Assembly: GCF_000518605.1 (NCBI RefSeq)
Contig: NZ_KI912458.1
Location: 248,001-312,000 of the forward strand
Length of the DNA stretch: 64,000 bases
Source of the DNA: Shewanella fidelis ATCC BAA-318
GTDB taxonomy: Bacteria > Pseudomonadota > Gammaproteobacteria > Enterobacterales > Shewanellaceae
Direction of reading: 5' to 3'
Shown: one piece after another, positions 42,420 through 52,830 of the stretch
Layout of the letters: the number at the start of each line of letters is the position of its first letter
How positions within the stretch are numbered: position 1 is the stretch's first letter
Made by a program: the position numbers and the translations under genes
The notes under the pieces: model-generated
Databases searched by the model: none
Told to the model about the DNA's origin: nothing
Seen by the model: the letters and a program-made list of their open reading frames with translations, nothing else

Positions 42420-44090
42420 ATGAGTCATGTGGACACTGAAGTACGTCCTAGTAACTTCATTCGTAACATCATAGATGAAGATCTTGCCACTGGTAAGCAT
42501 ACGAGCGTGCAAACTCGTTTCCCGCCTGAACCAAACGGCTTTCTTCACATTGGCCACGCTAAGTCTATCTGCCTAAACTTCGGTATTGCGCAAGACTACC
42601 AAGGTCAATGTAACTTACGTTTTGATGATACCAACCCTGAAAAAGAAGATATCGATTACGTTAATTCTATTCAGGCTGATGTGCAATGGCTCGGTTTTCA
42701 GTGGGATGGTGATATTCGTTATTCATCAAACTATTTTGACCAACTACATCAGTATGCTGTTGAGTTAATCAATAAAGGTCTTGCGTACGTTTGCTTTTTA
42801 AATGGTGACGAGACTAGAGAATACCGCGGCACGCTAAAAGAACCGGGTAAGAATAGCCCGTACCGTGATACAACACCTGAAGAAAACTTAGCGTTATTTG
42901 AAAAAATGCGTCTTGGTGAATTCAAAGAAGGTGAGTGTTCACTGCGTGCTAAAATTGATATGGCATCACCATTTATGTGTATGCGTGATCCAATCATTTA
43001 CCGTATTCGTTTTGCTCATCACCATCAAACAGGTGATAAGTGGTGCATTTATCCAATGTACGACTTTACTCATTGTATTTCTGATGCGATTGAAAACATC
43101 ACGCACTCATTATGTACACTTGAGTTCCAAGACAACCGTAGACTTTACGACTGGGTACTTGATCATTTAGATGACTTCCAAGCACCAAACAGAACGCGTC
43201 AGTATGAGTTTTCAAGACTAAACCTTGAATACACATTAATGTCTAAGCGTAAGCTAAATGACTTAGTGACTCGTAATTTGGTATCAGGTTGGGATGATGC
43301 ACGTATGCCTACAATTGCAGGCTACCGTCGCCGTGGTTATACACCAGCTTCTATTCGTGAGTTCTGTAAGCGTATTGGTGTCACTAAGCAAGATAACATG
43401 GTTGAAGTAGCCATGCTTGATGCGTGTATCCGTGAAGAGTTGAACGACTTTGCACCGCGTGCAATGGCCGTGATTAACCCTGTTAAAGTGGTTATCGAAA
43501 ACTATCCAGAAGGCCAAGTTGAAATTATCAATGCAGCTAATCATCCTAGTAAGGAAGAGATGGGTAAGCGTGAGCTATCTTTCGGTCGCGAACTGTTTAT
43601 TGACGCTGATGATTTCCGTGAAGAAGCCAATAAAAAGTACAAGCGTTTAGTACAAGGTAAAGAAGTGCGTTTGCGTAACGCTTACGTTATCAAGGCTGAA
43701 CGTTGTGAGAAAGATGCTGATGGTAACATCACCACTATCTTCTGTACTTATGATGACGAAACACTAGGTAAAAATCCAAGTGATGGTCGTAAAGTGAAAG
43801 GCGTTATTCATTGGGTTGAAGCGACAACAGCAAAGCCTGCTGAGTTCCGTTTATACGAGCGCCTATTTAGCGATCCAAACCCAGCTGCTGCAGAATCTGT
43901 TGATGAAGTGCTTAACCCGCATTCACTAACAGTTAAGCATGGCTTGGTTGAAGCAAGTCTTGAGTCTGCTGAGGCTGAAAAAGCTTATCAGTTTGAACGC
44001 GAAGGTTACTTCTGTGCAGACAATAAAGATTCAAGTAAAGATGCATTAGTGTTTAACTTAACCGTACCACTACGCGATACGTTTGAGTAA
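42420..44090 (+). CDS. glnS: Glutaminyl-tRNA synthetase
   Basis: A 556-residue class I aminoacyl-tRNA synthetase that charges tRNA-Gln with glutamine. HIGH-type motif FLHIGHAKS at about 40-48 and KMSKS-type LMSKRKL near 280 are present, and the length is as expected (about 554). GAGGAA precedes the ATG. A small inverted repeat (TCCTTTACAG and a near-complement) lies about 60 bp upstream and could be a leader structure. It is monocistronic with a terminator after it. Confidence 0.96.
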   Translation: MSHVDTEVRPSNFIRNIIDEDLATGKHTSVQTRFPPEPNGFLHIGHAKSICLNFGIAQDYQGQCNLRFDDTNPEKEDIDYVNSIQADVQWLGFQWDGDIRYSSNYFDQLHQYAVELINKGLAYVCFLNGDETREYRGTLKEPGKNSPYRDTTPEENLALFEKMRLGEFKEGECSLRAKIDMASPFMCMRDPIIYRIRFAHHHQTGDKWCIYPMYDFTHCISDAIENITHSLCTLEFQDNRRLYDWVLDHLDDFQAPNRTRQYEFSRLNLEYTLMSKRKLNDLVTRNLVSGWDDARMPTIAGYRRRGYTPASIREFCKRIGVTKQDNMVEVAMLDACIREELNDFAPRAMAVINPVKVVIENYPEGQVEIINAANHPSKEEMGKRELSFGRELFIDADDFREEANKKYKRLVQGKEVRLRNAYVIKAERCEKDADGNITTIFCTYDDETLGKNPSDGRKVKGVIHWVEATTAKPAEFRLYERLFSDPNPAAAESVDEVLNPHSLTVKHGLVEASLESAEAEKAYQFEREGYFCADNKDSSKDALVFNLTVPLRDTFE

Positions 44091-44127
44091 GTATCACTAA
44101 GCAAGTTAACTGGTTTGTTAACTGAAT

Positions 44128-44155
44128 AAAAAAGCCGACGTAAGTCGGCTTTTTT
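44128..44155. terminator. Bidirectional terminator between glnS and the Yip1 gene
   Basis: A 9-bp stem (AAAGCCGAC / GTCGGCTTT, 44131-44152) with a GTAA loop, flanked by A-run and T-run so that it can serve both convergent genes. Confidence 0.88.
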
Positions 44156-44179
44156 ATTGCTTAGGTTAGGTATTGAAGT

Positions 44180-44776
44180 TTATTGATACATTGGGCCAAA
44201 GCCAACACTCCAAAGGATAACACTTGAGGCCATTAAGCCTACAAGTAACACCAATCCCGCTGTAACCACAGAGCTTGCGTAGATAAAGCCTTTTTCTTCG
44301 GGGATATTCATAATAATCGGTACACCGGTATAAAGTAGGTAAACCGAGTAAGCCAGCCCTGCAAGACCAATAACCATAATAAACCAAAGAGTAGGGTATA
44401 AGGCTGATAAGCCAACCATGAACAGTGGTGTAGCTGTATAGGCCGCAAGCTCTAAAGCTTGAGTAAAACTCGGTTTAGCATCGAAGGTTTTTGCCATCCA
44501 AAAAGCTAAGTAAGCTAACGCGAAAACCCCACCGATTAAACCAAAGTACATACCTGTAGACATGATCATTGCACTTTGAGTTGTTAAAAATTGACGCTCG
44601 CCAACACCCAGATCCCAGCCGATTTGAGAGGTCGCGATAAATGAACAGATCGCAGGAATAAGTGCGATGATGACGATATGACTTAAACTGCTGCGCAATG
44701 CTTCGTGGTTTTGCTCAATTGTGTGCCACTCTTCTTTTGGATGAGTGTATAGCCCCATTAAGTGATTCAATATCAT
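44180..44776 (-). CDS. Yip1-family membrane protein
   Basis: A 198-residue inner-membrane protein with five hydrophobic helices and the short cytoplasmic start (LMGLYTHPKEEWHTIEQNH) that I recognise in bacterial Yip1-domain proteins. The function in bacteria is unclear. It converges on glnS and is monocistronic. Confidence 0.72.
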   Translation of the reverse strand: MILNHLMGLYTHPKEEWHTIEQNHEALRSSLSHIVIIALIPAICSFIATSQIGWDLGVGERQFLTTQSAMIMSTGMYFGLIGGVFALAYLAFWMAKTFDAKPSFTQALELAAYTATPLFMVGLSALYPTLWFIMVIGLAGLAYSVYLLYTGVPIIMNIPEEKGFIYASSVVTAGLVLLVGLMASSVILWSVGFGPMYQ

Positions 44777-44980
44777 TATAATTATCCTCGTTTAGCATTT
44801 AACTTTAATTAAATTGGCTCGCCAAACTGCAGACGAACTTGTTACAGCTCTAAGGTTATTTATTGAACAAAATCTGCTAAGAGTCAAGCCTGTCACCATA
44901 AGCATAGGTGTTAAGCTAGGATTGTGCTGTAAATTACTGATAAAATATGCGGCTATTGATTTGCAGTGATGGATTGAAAT

Positions 44981-45769
44981 ATGCAGCAGCTTTTGGAACC
45001 GATAAATGCCTTTTTAACATGTTCAACCCCAGATAGTTGGATTGATGAGGCTAAGAAACCGGAGAACTTAACTGGGTTACTCATCGATCACTGTAACTGC
45101 GAATTAAAGGCCGCTCAAACAGCGATGTTTATGGTAAGAAAATATGCGGTTGACGATGCAAGTGGTCAAATTCTCCGTCAATGGGCAAAGCCTTATGAAG
45201 AGTTTGTTTACAATCAAGGTCGTAGCATAGAAGAGTTTCTCGCGAGTAGCGGCAAGAAAAATGAGCTGGCTTCAGAGCTTATTGGACGTAGTGATTTTGT
45301 GCAAAGCGATGATCTTATCGCGAAGATGGTGCGCTTAATTAAAGAGGAGTTTCATCATTTCGAACAAGTGCTGCAAATTATGCAAAATCGTGGCATTGAA
45401 TATCAGAATATTCGTGCAGGGCGCTATGCCAAAGGGTTAATGAAACAAGTTAGAACCCATGAACCTGCGACTCTGATAGATAAACTCATTGTTGGTGCGT
45501 TTATTGAAGCGCGTTCTTGCGAACGTTTTGCAAAACTTGCTCCTTTTTTAGATGATGAATTAAACAAGTTTTATGTGTCTTTATTGCGCTCTGAAGCGCG
45601 TCATTATCAAGATTATCTAACTTTGGCCGAAGCGATAGCAAAGCAAGATATTAGCGACAGAGTGGCACACTTTGCTGCTATAGAGGCAGAACTTATTTTA
45701 TCTGAAGATGATGATTTCAAGTTTCATAGTGGCTCACCAAAGGTAAGCGTTACTGCTGATATTGCTTAA
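44981..45769 (+). CDS. miaE: tRNA-(ms2io6A37) hydroxylase MiaE
   Basis: A 262-residue di-iron oxygenase that hydroxylates the isopentenyl group of ms2i6A at tRNA position 37. Iron-ligand motifs of the carboxylate-bridged kind are visible: KEEFHHFEQV (about 115-124), EARSCERF (about 170-177) and SEARHYQDY (about 202-210). Because the reaction needs O2, the modified base may report oxygen status. It is cytoplasmic and stands alone. Confidence 0.88.
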   Translation: MQQLLEPINAFLTCSTPDSWIDEAKKPENLTGLLIDHCNCELKAAQTAMFMVRKYAVDDASGQILRQWAKPYEEFVYNQGRSIEEFLASSGKKNELASELIGRSDFVQSDDLIAKMVRLIKEEFHHFEQVLQIMQNRGIEYQNIRAGRYAKGLMKQVRTHEPATLIDKLIVGAFIEARSCERFAKLAPFLDDELNKFYVSLLRSEARHYQDYLTLAEAIAKQDISDRVAHFAAIEAELILSEDDDFKFHSGSPKVSVTADIA

Positions 45770-45810
45770 GTTGACTAGGAGTTAGAGCACCAAATAACGG
45801 CAAGTTATGA

Positions 45811-46527
45811 TCACTTGCCGAAAGGTAGTTCGATGAGTTCAACATTATCGTGCTCAACAACCAGCATACTGCCTTGCTCATACCAATCACCGACAACAAT
45901 TCTGCGTTTGCCATTTTCTAGCTCGTGGATTGCAGGTCGATGTGTGTGGCCATGGATCATTTGCTGAGTATGGGTTGTTGCGAGTAATTGGTTAACCGCA
46001 TCAGTTTCTACATCCATAATGGTATAGCTTTTTTGCTTATTGCTGCTTTGACTTTTTCTGCGCAGTTTCGCTGCTATATCAAGACGTTTAGTTTTAGGTA
46101 AGTGAGCATATAGCCACTTGGCCCAAGCAAAATTACGGAACTTGCGAAAACGCTGATAAGCTTTATCTAAGGTACATAGACTGTCGCCGTGTAAAATGAC
46201 CGTTGCAACACCGTAAAGATCAACTGTGTGCACTTCGGGTAACAATATCATGCCGCTACGTTTAGTAAACTGACTACCAATTAGAAAGTCGCGGTTGCCA
46301 TGAATAAAGTAAATTGGTAATTTCGCGGAGGCCTTTTTGATCACATCAGCAAGCTGATTGGCGAATGGTTCTGCGATATCGTCACCAACCCAGACTTCAA
46401 AGAGATCGCCTAGGATATATAACGCATCTGTATCATCAAGTTGGGTGTCGAGAAAGGTCAGAAATGCTTGGGTGATATCGGGGCGATCAGCACTTAAGTG
46501 CAAATCACCCACAAATAGAGTGCGCAT
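45811..46527 (-). CDS. lpxH: UDP-2,3-diacylglucosamine hydrolase LpxH
   Basis: A 238-residue metallophosphoesterase of lipid A synthesis that makes lipid X plus UMP. Motifs DLHLS (about 7-11), [11 protein letters not shown] (about 41-51), HGNRDF and HGHTHRPA are the metal-binding set of this family. It follows ppiB after 10 bp on the same strand, a common proteobacterial pairing, and is expected to act on the inner face of the inner membrane. Confidence 0.94.
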   Translation of the reverse strand: MRTLFVGDLHLSADRPDITQAFLTFLDTQLDDTDALYILGDLFEVWVGDDIAEPFANQLADVIKKASAKLPIYFIHGNRDFLIGSQFTKRSGMILLPEVHTVDLYGVATVILHGDSLCTLDKAYQRFRKFRNFAWAKWLYAHLPKTKRLDIAAKLRRKSQSSNKQKSYTIMDVETDAVNQLLATTHTQQMIHGHTHRPAIHELENGKRRIVVGDWYEQGSMLVVEHDNVELIELPFGK

Positions 46528-46537
46528 CGAGAAAGAA

Positions 46538-47032
46538 TTACTCTTCGATGGTTACTTTTTCAATGATAACAGCTTCTAGCGGTACGTCTTGGTGCATGCC
46601 GCGATTACCTGTGCTCACTGCTTTGATTTTGTTTACTACGTCCATGCCTTCAGTTACTTCACCAAACACACAGTAGCCCCAGCCTTGTGCAGACTCTGAT
46701 TTAAAGTCTAAGAAGGTGTTGTCATTAACGTTAATGAAGAACTGAGCCGTTGCAGAATGTGGATCTGAAGTACGCGCCATAGCAATAGTACCGGTTTTGT
46801 TTGATAAACCGTTGTTTGCTTCGTTAGCAATAGCTTCGTTTGGACGCTTTTGGTCCATTTCTTCAGTAAATCCACCACCTTGAACCATGAAGCCATCGAT
46901 TACGCGGTGAAAAATAGTACCGTCGTAAAAGCCGTCTTTAGCGTAGCTCATAAAGTTTGCTGCAGTGTTTGGTGCTTTCTCAGCGTTTAACGCTAATTTG
47001 ATGTCACCGTGATTTGTGTGAAGTGTGATCAT
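46538..47032 (-). CDS. ppiB: Cytoplasmic peptidyl-prolyl isomerase PpiB
   Basis: A 164-residue cyclophilin without a signal peptide. It shows the active-site segment [13 protein letters not shown] (about 41-53) and [11 protein letters not shown] near 130. It catalyses proline cis-trans isomerisation and lies directly upstream of lpxH, likely in one operon. Confidence 0.94.
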   Translation of the reverse strand: MITLHTNHGDIKLALNAEKAPNTAANFMSYAKDGFYDGTIFHRVIDGFMVQGGGFTEEMDQKRPNEAIANEANNGLSNKTGTIAMARTSDPHSATAQFFINVNDNTFLDFKSESAQGWGYCVFGEVTEGMDVVNKIKAVSTGNRGMHQDVPLEAVIIEKVTIEE

Positions 47033-47332
47033 ATTTAAACTCTCAAAAATTAACTCACTGTAAATAATGGCTGGATTCTAACGTAATTGCTAACTTGCAT
47101 AAAGCATTCAATGTGACTGCTTTAGCGTATTTGCTAATGAGTCGTTTGAATATTCATCATTTAGGCTTGGAAACCAACCTTCAAAATAAGGCGAAGATCG
47201 CAAACTGACTTGATTGGTGCTTATCTAGTGGATTTTGCGCCATGAGAACACGAAAACAGCTTGGAACAGCGACTTTTGCAATGGTAGACTGACAAACACA
47301 TTTTTACATATAGTCGTTGAAGAGAATAATCA
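47033..47332. other. Divergent region between ppiB and cysS
   Basis: About 300 bp that must hold the divergent promoters. I see no repeat, hairpin or additional coding frame with support. A GAGA-type Shine-Dalgarno precedes the cysS ATG. Confidence 0.4.
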
Positions 47333-48712
47333 ATGTTGAAGCTTTACAATAGTCTTACCCGCCAAAAAGAGCAGTTTGTGCCATTGCAACCAGGAAAGGT
47401 TGGCATGTATGTGTGTGGGGTGACCATTTATGATTTATGTCATATTGGCCATGGACGTACATTTGTATCTTTTGACATGATTGTGAGATACCTAAGATAC
47501 AGCGGTTATGATGTTAACTTTCAACGTAACATTACCGACGTTGACGATAAAATTATTAAACGCGCTAACGAAAACAACGAAAGTTGTGATGACTTAACTG
47601 AGCGTTTGATTGCTGAAATGCACCGTGATTTTGATGCATTGAACATGGCGCGTCCTGATAATGAGCCACGTGCAACATTGCATATGCCAGAAATTATCGA
47701 CATGGTTGAAAAGCTGATTGCGCGTGATCACGCGTATGTTGCAGCAAACGGTGACGTATTATTTAGCGTGTCGTCATTCCCTGAGTATGGCCGTTTGTCT
47801 GGCCAGAACCTTGAGCAGTTGCAAGCAGGTGCTCGAGTTGAAGTGGAAGATACTAAGCGCGATCCAATGGACTTTGTGCTTTGGAAAATGTCAAAGCCCG
47901 GCGAACCTACTTGGGAATCACCATGGGGACCTGGCCGCCCAGGCTGGCACATTGAATGTTCGGCAATGAATAGCAAACATTTAGGTAATCACTTTGATAT
48001 TCATGGTGGTGGTTCTGATCTGCAGTTCCCACATCACGAAAACGAAATTGCCCAGTCTTGCTGTGCTCATGATACGCCATATGTTAACTACTGGATGCAT
48101 ACAGGTATGGTGATGGTTGATAAAGAAAAGATGTCAAAATCTTTGAACAACTTCTTCACTATTCGAGATGTATTGGGCCATTACGATGCTGCCACCGTGC
48201 GTTACTTCTTGTTGTCTGGCCATTATCGTAGTCAGCTTAACTATTCTGAAGACAATCTAAAGCAAGCGAGATCTGGTCTTGAGCGTATTTATACCGCTCT
48301 TAAAGATCTTGATTTAACCGTAGAGGCTGCGCCTGCTGAAGAGTTTGTGGCTAAGTTTAAATCGGCGATGGATGATGACTTTAATACGCCTGAAGCGTAT
48401 TCAGTGTTGTTTGACATGGTACGTGAAATTAACCGCTTGAAAGCTACTGATATGCAGCAAGCTTCTGCATTGGGTGTAGCACTTAAGCAGTTGGGTGATG
48501 TGTTAGGGATCTTAGGCCAAGACGTTGAAACTTTCTTTAAAGGAGAGGGTAATGACGACGAAGTGGCTCAAATCGAAGCGTTAATTGCTGAGCGTAATCG
48601 CGCTCGTGCTGAGAAAGATTGGCCTGCTGCCGATGTGGCGCGTGATGGCTTAAATGCGTTAGGGGTAGTGTTAGAAGATGGCCCTGAAGGCACAACTTGG
48701 CGTAAGAAGTAA
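47333..48712 (+). CDS. cysS: Cysteinyl-tRNA synthetase
   Basis: A 459-residue class I synthetase charging tRNA-Cys. It shows the N-terminal [18 protein letters not shown], which holds the zinc ligand Cys28 and the HIGH motif, and KMSKSLNNF near 265-273. The zinc-site Cys (HIECSAM) and His (HHENE) residues are present. It is monocistronic. Confidence 0.96.
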   Translation: MLKLYNSLTRQKEQFVPLQPGKVGMYVCGVTIYDLCHIGHGRTFVSFDMIVRYLRYSGYDVNFQRNITDVDDKIIKRANENNESCDDLTERLIAEMHRDFDALNMARPDNEPRATLHMPEIIDMVEKLIARDHAYVAANGDVLFSVSSFPEYGRLSGQNLEQLQAGARVEVEDTKRDPMDFVLWKMSKPGEPTWESPWGPGRPGWHIECSAMNSKHLGNHFDIHGGGSDLQFPHHENEIAQSCCAHDTPYVNYWMHTGMVMVDKEKMSKSLNNFFTIRDVLGHYDAATVRYFLLSGHYRSQLNYSEDNLKQARSGLERIYTALKDLDLTVEAAPAEEFVAKFKSAMDDDFNTPEAYSVLFDMVREINRLKATDMQQASALGVALKQLGDVLGILGQDVETFFKGEGNDDEVAQIEALIAERNRARAEKDWPAADVARDGLNALGVVLEDGPEGTTWRKK

Positions 48713-48740
48713 TATCTAGCATTAATAGCCGTTTAAATAC

Positions 48741-48770
48741 AAAAAAAGCCTGCAGATGCAGGCTTTTTTA
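48741..48770. terminator. Bidirectional terminator between cysS and folD
   Basis: AAAAAAGCCTG and CAGGCTTTTTT flank a short loop, with A-run and T-run on either side. It lies 30 bp after the cysS stop. Confidence 0.9.
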
Positions 48771-48793
48771 TTAATGTGGTTGCTAACTATTTG

Positions 48794-48884
48794 CTAGAAC
48801 CTAGAACCTAGAACCTAGAACCTAGAACCTAGAACCTAGAACCTAGAACCTAGAACCTAGAACCTAGAACCTAGAACCTAGAAC
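48794..48884. repeat. Heptamer tandem repeat, 13 copies of CTAGAAC
   Basis: Thirteen exact head-to-tail copies of CTAGAAC (91 bp) fill the gap between the shared terminator and the folD stop codon, ending 4 bp before it. A perfect array of this length is prone to slippage. It lies downstream of both convergent genes, so it is not in an obvious promoter or reading frame. No CRISPR spacers are present. Confidence 0.97.
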
Positions 48885-48888
48885 CGGT

Positions 48889-49743
48889 TTAATCGTGATA
48901 ATTCTCACAAGCGTATAAGGTGTTTTCTAATAGGCTAGCAATTGTCATTGGGCCTACACCACCTGGAACTGGAGTAATAAAGCTTGCGTGTTGCGCGGCG
49001 ACATCAAATTCAACATCACCTACAAGCTGGCCGTTTTCAAGGCGGTTAATTCCGACGTCGATAACCACGGCGCCAGGTTTAATCCAATCACCCGGAATAA
49101 AGCCTGGTTTACCGACAGCAACGACGACTAAGTCTGCACGTCTTACTTTATCTTCAAGGTTGCGAGTAAAGCGATGACAGATAGTGGTGGTACAGCCTGC
49201 TAGCAAAAGCTCAAGCGCCATAGGGCGGCCGACAATATTAGAGGCTCCCACAACCAGTGCATCTAAACCATAGGTATCAATTTCGGTAGACTTAAGTAGT
49301 GTCATAATCCCCATCGGCGTACATGAACGTAGCACAGGGCTACGTTGAGCCAGACGGCCGACGTTATATGGATGGAAACCGTCTACATCTTTATCTGGGC
49401 GTATGCGTTCGATAACTTTAGATTCTTCAATATGCTCAGGTAGAGGAAGTTGTACTAAAATGCCATCAATTGTTGGGTCGTTATTACATTCATCAATCAG
49501 CGATAAAAGTGCTTCTTCTGAAGTGCTAGAATCGAGATCATATGAGCGAGACATAAAACCGACTTCTTCGCAGGCTTTACGTTTACTACCGACATATACT
49601 TGTGAAGCAGGATCTGCTCCAACAAGAATTACGGCTAAACCAGGGACTCTTTGACCAGCCTCTTTGCGGGCGGTTACTTTATCTTTGAGTTGCGTTCGAA
49701 TGGTTTGGGCTATTGCTTTACCATCGATGTTTTGGGCTGTCAT
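48889..49743 (-). CDS. folD: Bifunctional methylene-THF dehydrogenase/cyclohydrolase FolD
   Basis: A 284-residue cytoplasmic enzyme interconverting 5,10-methylene- and 10-formyl-tetrahydrofolate. It shows [13 protein letters not shown] (the catalytic Lys), QLPLPEH (about 99-105) and the C-terminal [15 protein letters not shown]. The length matches the family (about 285-290). A small hairpin (GACACT / AGTGTC) lies about 60 bp upstream of the start. Confidence 0.96.
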   Translation of the reverse strand: MTAQNIDGKAIAQTIRTQLKDKVTARKEAGQRVPGLAVILVGADPASQVYVGSKRKACEEVGFMSRSYDLDSSTSEEALLSLIDECNNDPTIDGILVQLPLPEHIEESKVIERIRPDKDVDGFHPYNVGRLAQRSPVLRSCTPMGIMTLLKSTEIDTYGLDALVVGASNIVGRPMALELLLAGCTTTICHRFTRNLEDKVRRADLVVVAVGKPGFIPGDWIKPGAVVIDVGINRLENGQLVGDVEFDVAAQHASFITPVPGGVGPMTIASLLENTLYACENYHD

Positions 49744-50051
49744 TGGGGTTGGTGTCCTTTATACGGCGCGATAATGGAAAACCGCGACATTTTAACAGGA
49801 CACTTTAACAGTGTCATTGATTTAGACAATTAACAGTCAATTCTAAAATACGGATAATCATGGGGACAAATGCGCGACTAACACGTTGTGCTGTAATAGT
49901 GAACTGGTTTTCATGTCGTGGAATAAATCAATCTAAATACAAAAAATCACATCATGGAGGATAATGTTGGCGTTATTTTTAGCAGTTTGCTTAATCAAGC
50001 TGCAAATAGTTTGCAAAGTAGTCATCTGTGCATCTTTTTTAAAAAAAGTCG
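49744..50051. other. Upstream region of folD and of the tRNA operon
   Basis: Part of a 440-bp stretch without a clear gene. It contains a small inverted repeat (49799-49815), a possible 33-codon reading frame with a good Shine-Dalgarno (listed separately), and ends at the tRNA operon promoter. Confidence 0.4.
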
Positions 50052-50065
50052 TTGACGACTTTTAG
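49964..50065 (+). CDS. Possible small hydrophobic protein (33 codons)
   Basis: ATG at 49964 is preceded by GGAGG with 3 nt spacing and opens 33 codons coding a hydrophobic segment (LALFLAVCLIKLQIVCKVVI) ending KKVVDDF. This could be a single-pass membrane microprotein. It overlaps the -35 box of the tRNA promoter, and no homologue is known to me, so chance is a real possibility. Confidence 0.2.
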   Translation: MLALFLAVCLIKLQIVCKVVICASFLKKVVDDF

Positions 50066-50080
50066 GTGAGGGGATACTAT
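50052..50080 (+). promoter_or_regulatory. tRNA operon promoter with GC-rich discriminator
   Basis: TTGACG (50052-50057), a 17-bp spacer and TACTAT (50075-50080) form a near-consensus sigma-70 promoter followed by GCGCTCC. The GC-rich discriminator is typical of stable-RNA promoters under stringent (ppGpp) control. The transcript would have a leader of about 98 nt before the first tRNA. Confidence 0.75.
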
Positions 50081-50184
50081 GCGCTCCGTTCTCAGCGAGA
50101 CAGCAAATTGTTGCCGCTAAGAGCAAGAAACAGTAAAGTTAAACCCAAGATGAATATCGGCTTTACATTATGTTTCAATACTCG

Positions 50185-50261
<77 letters not shown>

Positions 50262-50321
50262 TTTAAACTAGCGTGGAACGTTAGTTGCCCAGTTCAGGAA
50301 ATGAATTTATTTCATTGCCGA

Positions 50322-50398
50322 GCGCCCGTAGCTCAGTTGGATAGAGCACCCGCCTTCTAAGCGGGTGGCCGCAGGTTCGAATCCTGCCGGGCGTACCA
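50322..50398 (+). tRNA. tRNA-Arg (TCT)
   Basis: A 77-nt cloverleaf with acceptor GCGCCCG / CGGGCGT, anticodon stem CCCGC / GCGGG with loop CTTCTAA (anticodon TCT) and an encoded CCA. It lies 60 bp after tRNA-Pro in the same operon. Confidence 0.97.
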
Positions 50399-50405
50399 TT
50401 TTTGT

Positions 50406-50482
50406 GGTGATTGTAGCTCAGTTGGTAGAGTCCCGGATTGTGATTCCGGTTGTCGTGGGTTCGAGCCCCATCAGTCACCCCA
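50406..50482 (+). tRNA. tRNA-His (GTG)
   Basis: A 77-nt cloverleaf including the extra 5' G(-1) that pairs with the discriminator C, as required for histidine identity. Anticodon loop TTGTGAT (GTG), with encoded CCA. It is the last tRNA of the operon. Confidence 0.97.
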
Positions 50483-50500
50483 CTCTTTCTGTAAAGAAGT

Positions 50501-50529
50501 AAAAAAAGCGACCCTAGGTCGCTTTTTTT
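50501..50529 (+). terminator. tRNA operon terminator
   Basis: A perfect stem (AAAAAAAGCGACC / GGTCGCTTTTTTT) with a CTA loop ending in seven T, 18 bp after tRNA-His. Confidence 0.93.
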
Positions 50530-50737
50530 ACGCCTGTAAATCACGCTTTGAGGCTCGACTCGAGCGCATTCCATAGCTATAATGTCGCGTCTTGATAATT
50601 ATCAACTAAAAGATACCTGTGCCGATCGTCAGTATTTATGGGCATTTGGGTTAAATTTATGGATCAAGAAACGAATACCTGAATAGTTGAGTTTTCGACT
50701 ATTGCAAAGGACGATAGACATATTTCGAGGTAAAAAA

Positions 50738-52042
50738 ATGCAAGTTTCTGTAGAAACCACACAAGGCCTAGAGCGTCGCCTAACAATTTCTGTACCTGCT
50801 GAGCAGATCGAGAACACTGTTAAAGAAGCATTAAAAAGCGAAGCTAAGCGTGCCCGTATTCCAGGTTTCCGCCCAGGAAAAGTACCTGTAAGCGTAATTA
50901 ACAAGCGTTATGGTAAAGCTATTCGTCAAGACATCACTGGTGAAGTGATGCAGCGTAACTTCGTAGAAGCAATCATTGCTGAGAAGTTAAACCCAGCTGG
51001 CGCACCTACTTTAACTGCGGGTACAACTGAAGGCGAAAACTTTGAGTTTGTTGCTACTTTTGAAATCTACCCAGAAGTTGAACTGAAAGGTCTTGAGTCT
51101 ATCACTGTTGAACAGCCTACAGCTGAAGTAACAGAAGCTGACGTTGACGCGATGATCGAAACACTACGTAAGCAACACGCAACTTTTGAAGTTGTAGAGC
51201 GTGAAGCTGCTGAAGGTGACAAAGCTAAGATCAACTTCGTTGGTTCTATCGACGGTGAAGAGTTTGAAGGCGGCAAAGCTGATGACTTCGAACTTCAACT
51301 AGGTAGTGGCCGTATGATCCCAGGTTTCGAATCTGGCGTTGAAGGTCACAAAGCGGGTGAAGAGTTCAACATCGAAGTGACTTTCCCTGAAGATTACCAC
51401 GCTGAAAACCTAAAGGGTAAAGTAGCAACTTTCGCTATTACTCTAAACGAAGTTCAAGCTGCTAACCTACCAGAAGTTAACGATGAGTTCGCAACTCTGT
51501 TCGGTATCACTGAAGGTGGTGTTGAAGCACTTCGCGCTGAAATCAGCAAGAACATGAGCCGTGAGCTTGAGCAAGCGCTTAAAGCAAACGTTAAAGAGCA
51601 AGTGCTAAACGGTCTTGTTGAGCAAAACGACATCGAATTGCCAAAAGCTCTAATCGATGGTGAAGTTGAAGTATTGCGTAAGCAAGCTATGCAACGTTTT
51701 GGTGATCAAGCTGCGAACATGCCTGAGCTACCAGCAGATCTATTCACTGAGCAAGCGACTCGTCGCGTTAAAGTAGGTCTACTACTTGGTGAAGTAATCA
51801 AAACTAACGAGCTAAAAGCTGAAGACGAACGCGTTCAAGCGCTAATCGCTTCTATGGCTTCTGCATACGAAGATCCAAGTGAAGTTGTAGCATACTACAA
51901 TGGTAACGAAGAGCTAATGCAAAACATGCGTAACGTTGCTCTAGAAGAGCAAGCGGTTGAAGCTTTGTTAAAAACTGCAACTTTGACTGAAAAACCAGTC
52001 CAGTTTGAAGAATTTATGAACAAGGCTACAGGTCGCGCGTAA
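50738..52042 (+). CDS. tig: Trigger factor
   Basis: A 434-residue ribosome-associated chaperone and peptidyl-prolyl isomerase. The ATG at 50738 (CGAGG 7 nt before, [15 protein letters not shown]) is used; an in-frame ATG at 50687 adds 17 residues unlike the family. The N-terminal ribosome-binding signature GFRPGKVP (about 44-51), a central FKBP-like domain (about 150-240) and a helical C-terminus are present. It has its own terminator before clpP. Confidence 0.96.
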   Translation: MQVSVETTQGLERRLTISVPAEQIENTVKEALKSEAKRARIPGFRPGKVPVSVINKRYGKAIRQDITGEVMQRNFVEAIIAEKLNPAGAPTLTAGTTEGENFEFVATFEIYPEVELKGLESITVEQPTAEVTEADVDAMIETLRKQHATFEVVEREAAEGDKAKINFVGSIDGEEFEGGKADDFELQLGSGRMIPGFESGVEGHKAGEEFNIEVTFPEDYHAENLKGKVATFAITLNEVQAANLPEVNDEFATLFGITEGGVEALRAEISKNMSRELEQALKANVKEQVLNGLVEQNDIELPKALIDGEVEVLRKQAMQRFGDQAANMPELPADLFTEQATRRVKVGLLLGEVIKTNELKAEDERVQALIASMASAYEDPSEVVAYYNGNEELMQNMRNVALEEQAVEALLKTATLTEKPVQFEEFMNKATGRA

Positions 52043-52077
52043 CCATCGCTTGACTTAAATGGCTATTAGCCATTTAT

Positions 52078-52117
52078 AATGGCTCGTATGAGGTTCCTCA
52101 TGCGGGCCATTTTTATT
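52078..52117 (+). terminator. tig terminator
   Basis: A 16-bp stem (AATGGC arm to GCCATT arm, with two G-T pairs and TATGAGG / CCTCATG inside) followed by TTTTTATTT. A smaller hairpin (AATGGC / GCCATT) precedes it at about 52058-52075. Confidence 0.9.
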
Positions 52118-52132
52118 TAGGGAAGTTTAATC

Positions 52133-52744
52133 ATGCACAAAGCGCCAGAATCAGTACTTAACGCACTCGTTCCTATGGTTGTTGAACAAACAGCAAAAGG
52201 TGAACGTTCATATGATATTTATTCTCGCTTACTCAAGGAGCGAGTGATCTTTCTAGTTGGTCAAGTTGAAGAACACATGGCTAACCTTATCGTTGCTCAG
52301 TTACTGTTTTTGGAGTCTGAGAGCCCAGATAAGGATATTTACCTATACATTAACTCTCCTGGTGGTAGCGTGACAGCTGGTATGGCTATTTACGATACAA
52401 TGCAGTTTATTAAGCCAAATGTGAGCACTGTATGTATTGGTCAAGCGGCTAGCATGGGGGCATTTTTGTTAGCAGGCGGCGCGCCAGGCAAACGCCATTG
52501 CTTACCAAACTCAAGAGTGATGATCCATCAGCCATTAGGTGGCTTCCAAGGTCAAGCGTCAGATATTGCTATTCATGCGCAAGAGATCTTAGGTATTAAG
52601 AATAAGCTAAATACTATGCTTGCTGAACATACTGGCCAACCTCTAGAAGTGATCGAACGCGATACTGACCGCGATAACTTTATGAGTGCAACCGAAGCCG
52701 CTGAATACGGATTAGTTGATTCAGTAATGACAAAACGAGACTGA
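52133..52744 (+). CDS. clpP: ATP-dependent protease proteolytic subunit ClpP
   Basis: A 203-residue serine protease that forms the tetradecameric barrel of ClpXP/ClpAP. The catalytic residues are visible: Ser in GQAASMGAF and His in [11 protein letters not shown]. It is followed after 86 bp by clpX, its ATPase partner. Confidence 0.96.
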   Translation: MHKAPESVLNALVPMVVEQTAKGERSYDIYSRLLKERVIFLVGQVEEHMANLIVAQLLFLESESPDKDIYLYINSPGGSVTAGMAIYDTMQFIKPNVSTVCIGQAASMGAFLLAGGAPGKRHCLPNSRVMIHQPLGGFQGQASDIAIHAQEILGIKNKLNTMLAEHTGQPLEVIERDTDRDNFMSATEAAEYGLVDSVMTKRD

Positions 52745-52830
52745 TTTTTACTCTCCTCTGAGCTATGCTCATAGAAGGAAAGCATTAAAAAGATCCAAGC
52801 AGTATTCTGACTGCAAACTGAGGTAAAGTA

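Noticed and set aside
48794..48884. CRISPR array in the CTAGAAC repeat region
   Set aside because: The copies are 7 bp and directly adjacent without spacers, so this is a simple tandem repeat.
50281..50574. Minus-strand reading frame across the tRNA-Arg and tRNA-His genes, coding a peptide with RIRTCGHPLRRRVLYPTELR
   Set aside because: This is the well-known false protein produced by reading tRNA genes backwards; the tRNAs are clearly folded on the plus strand.
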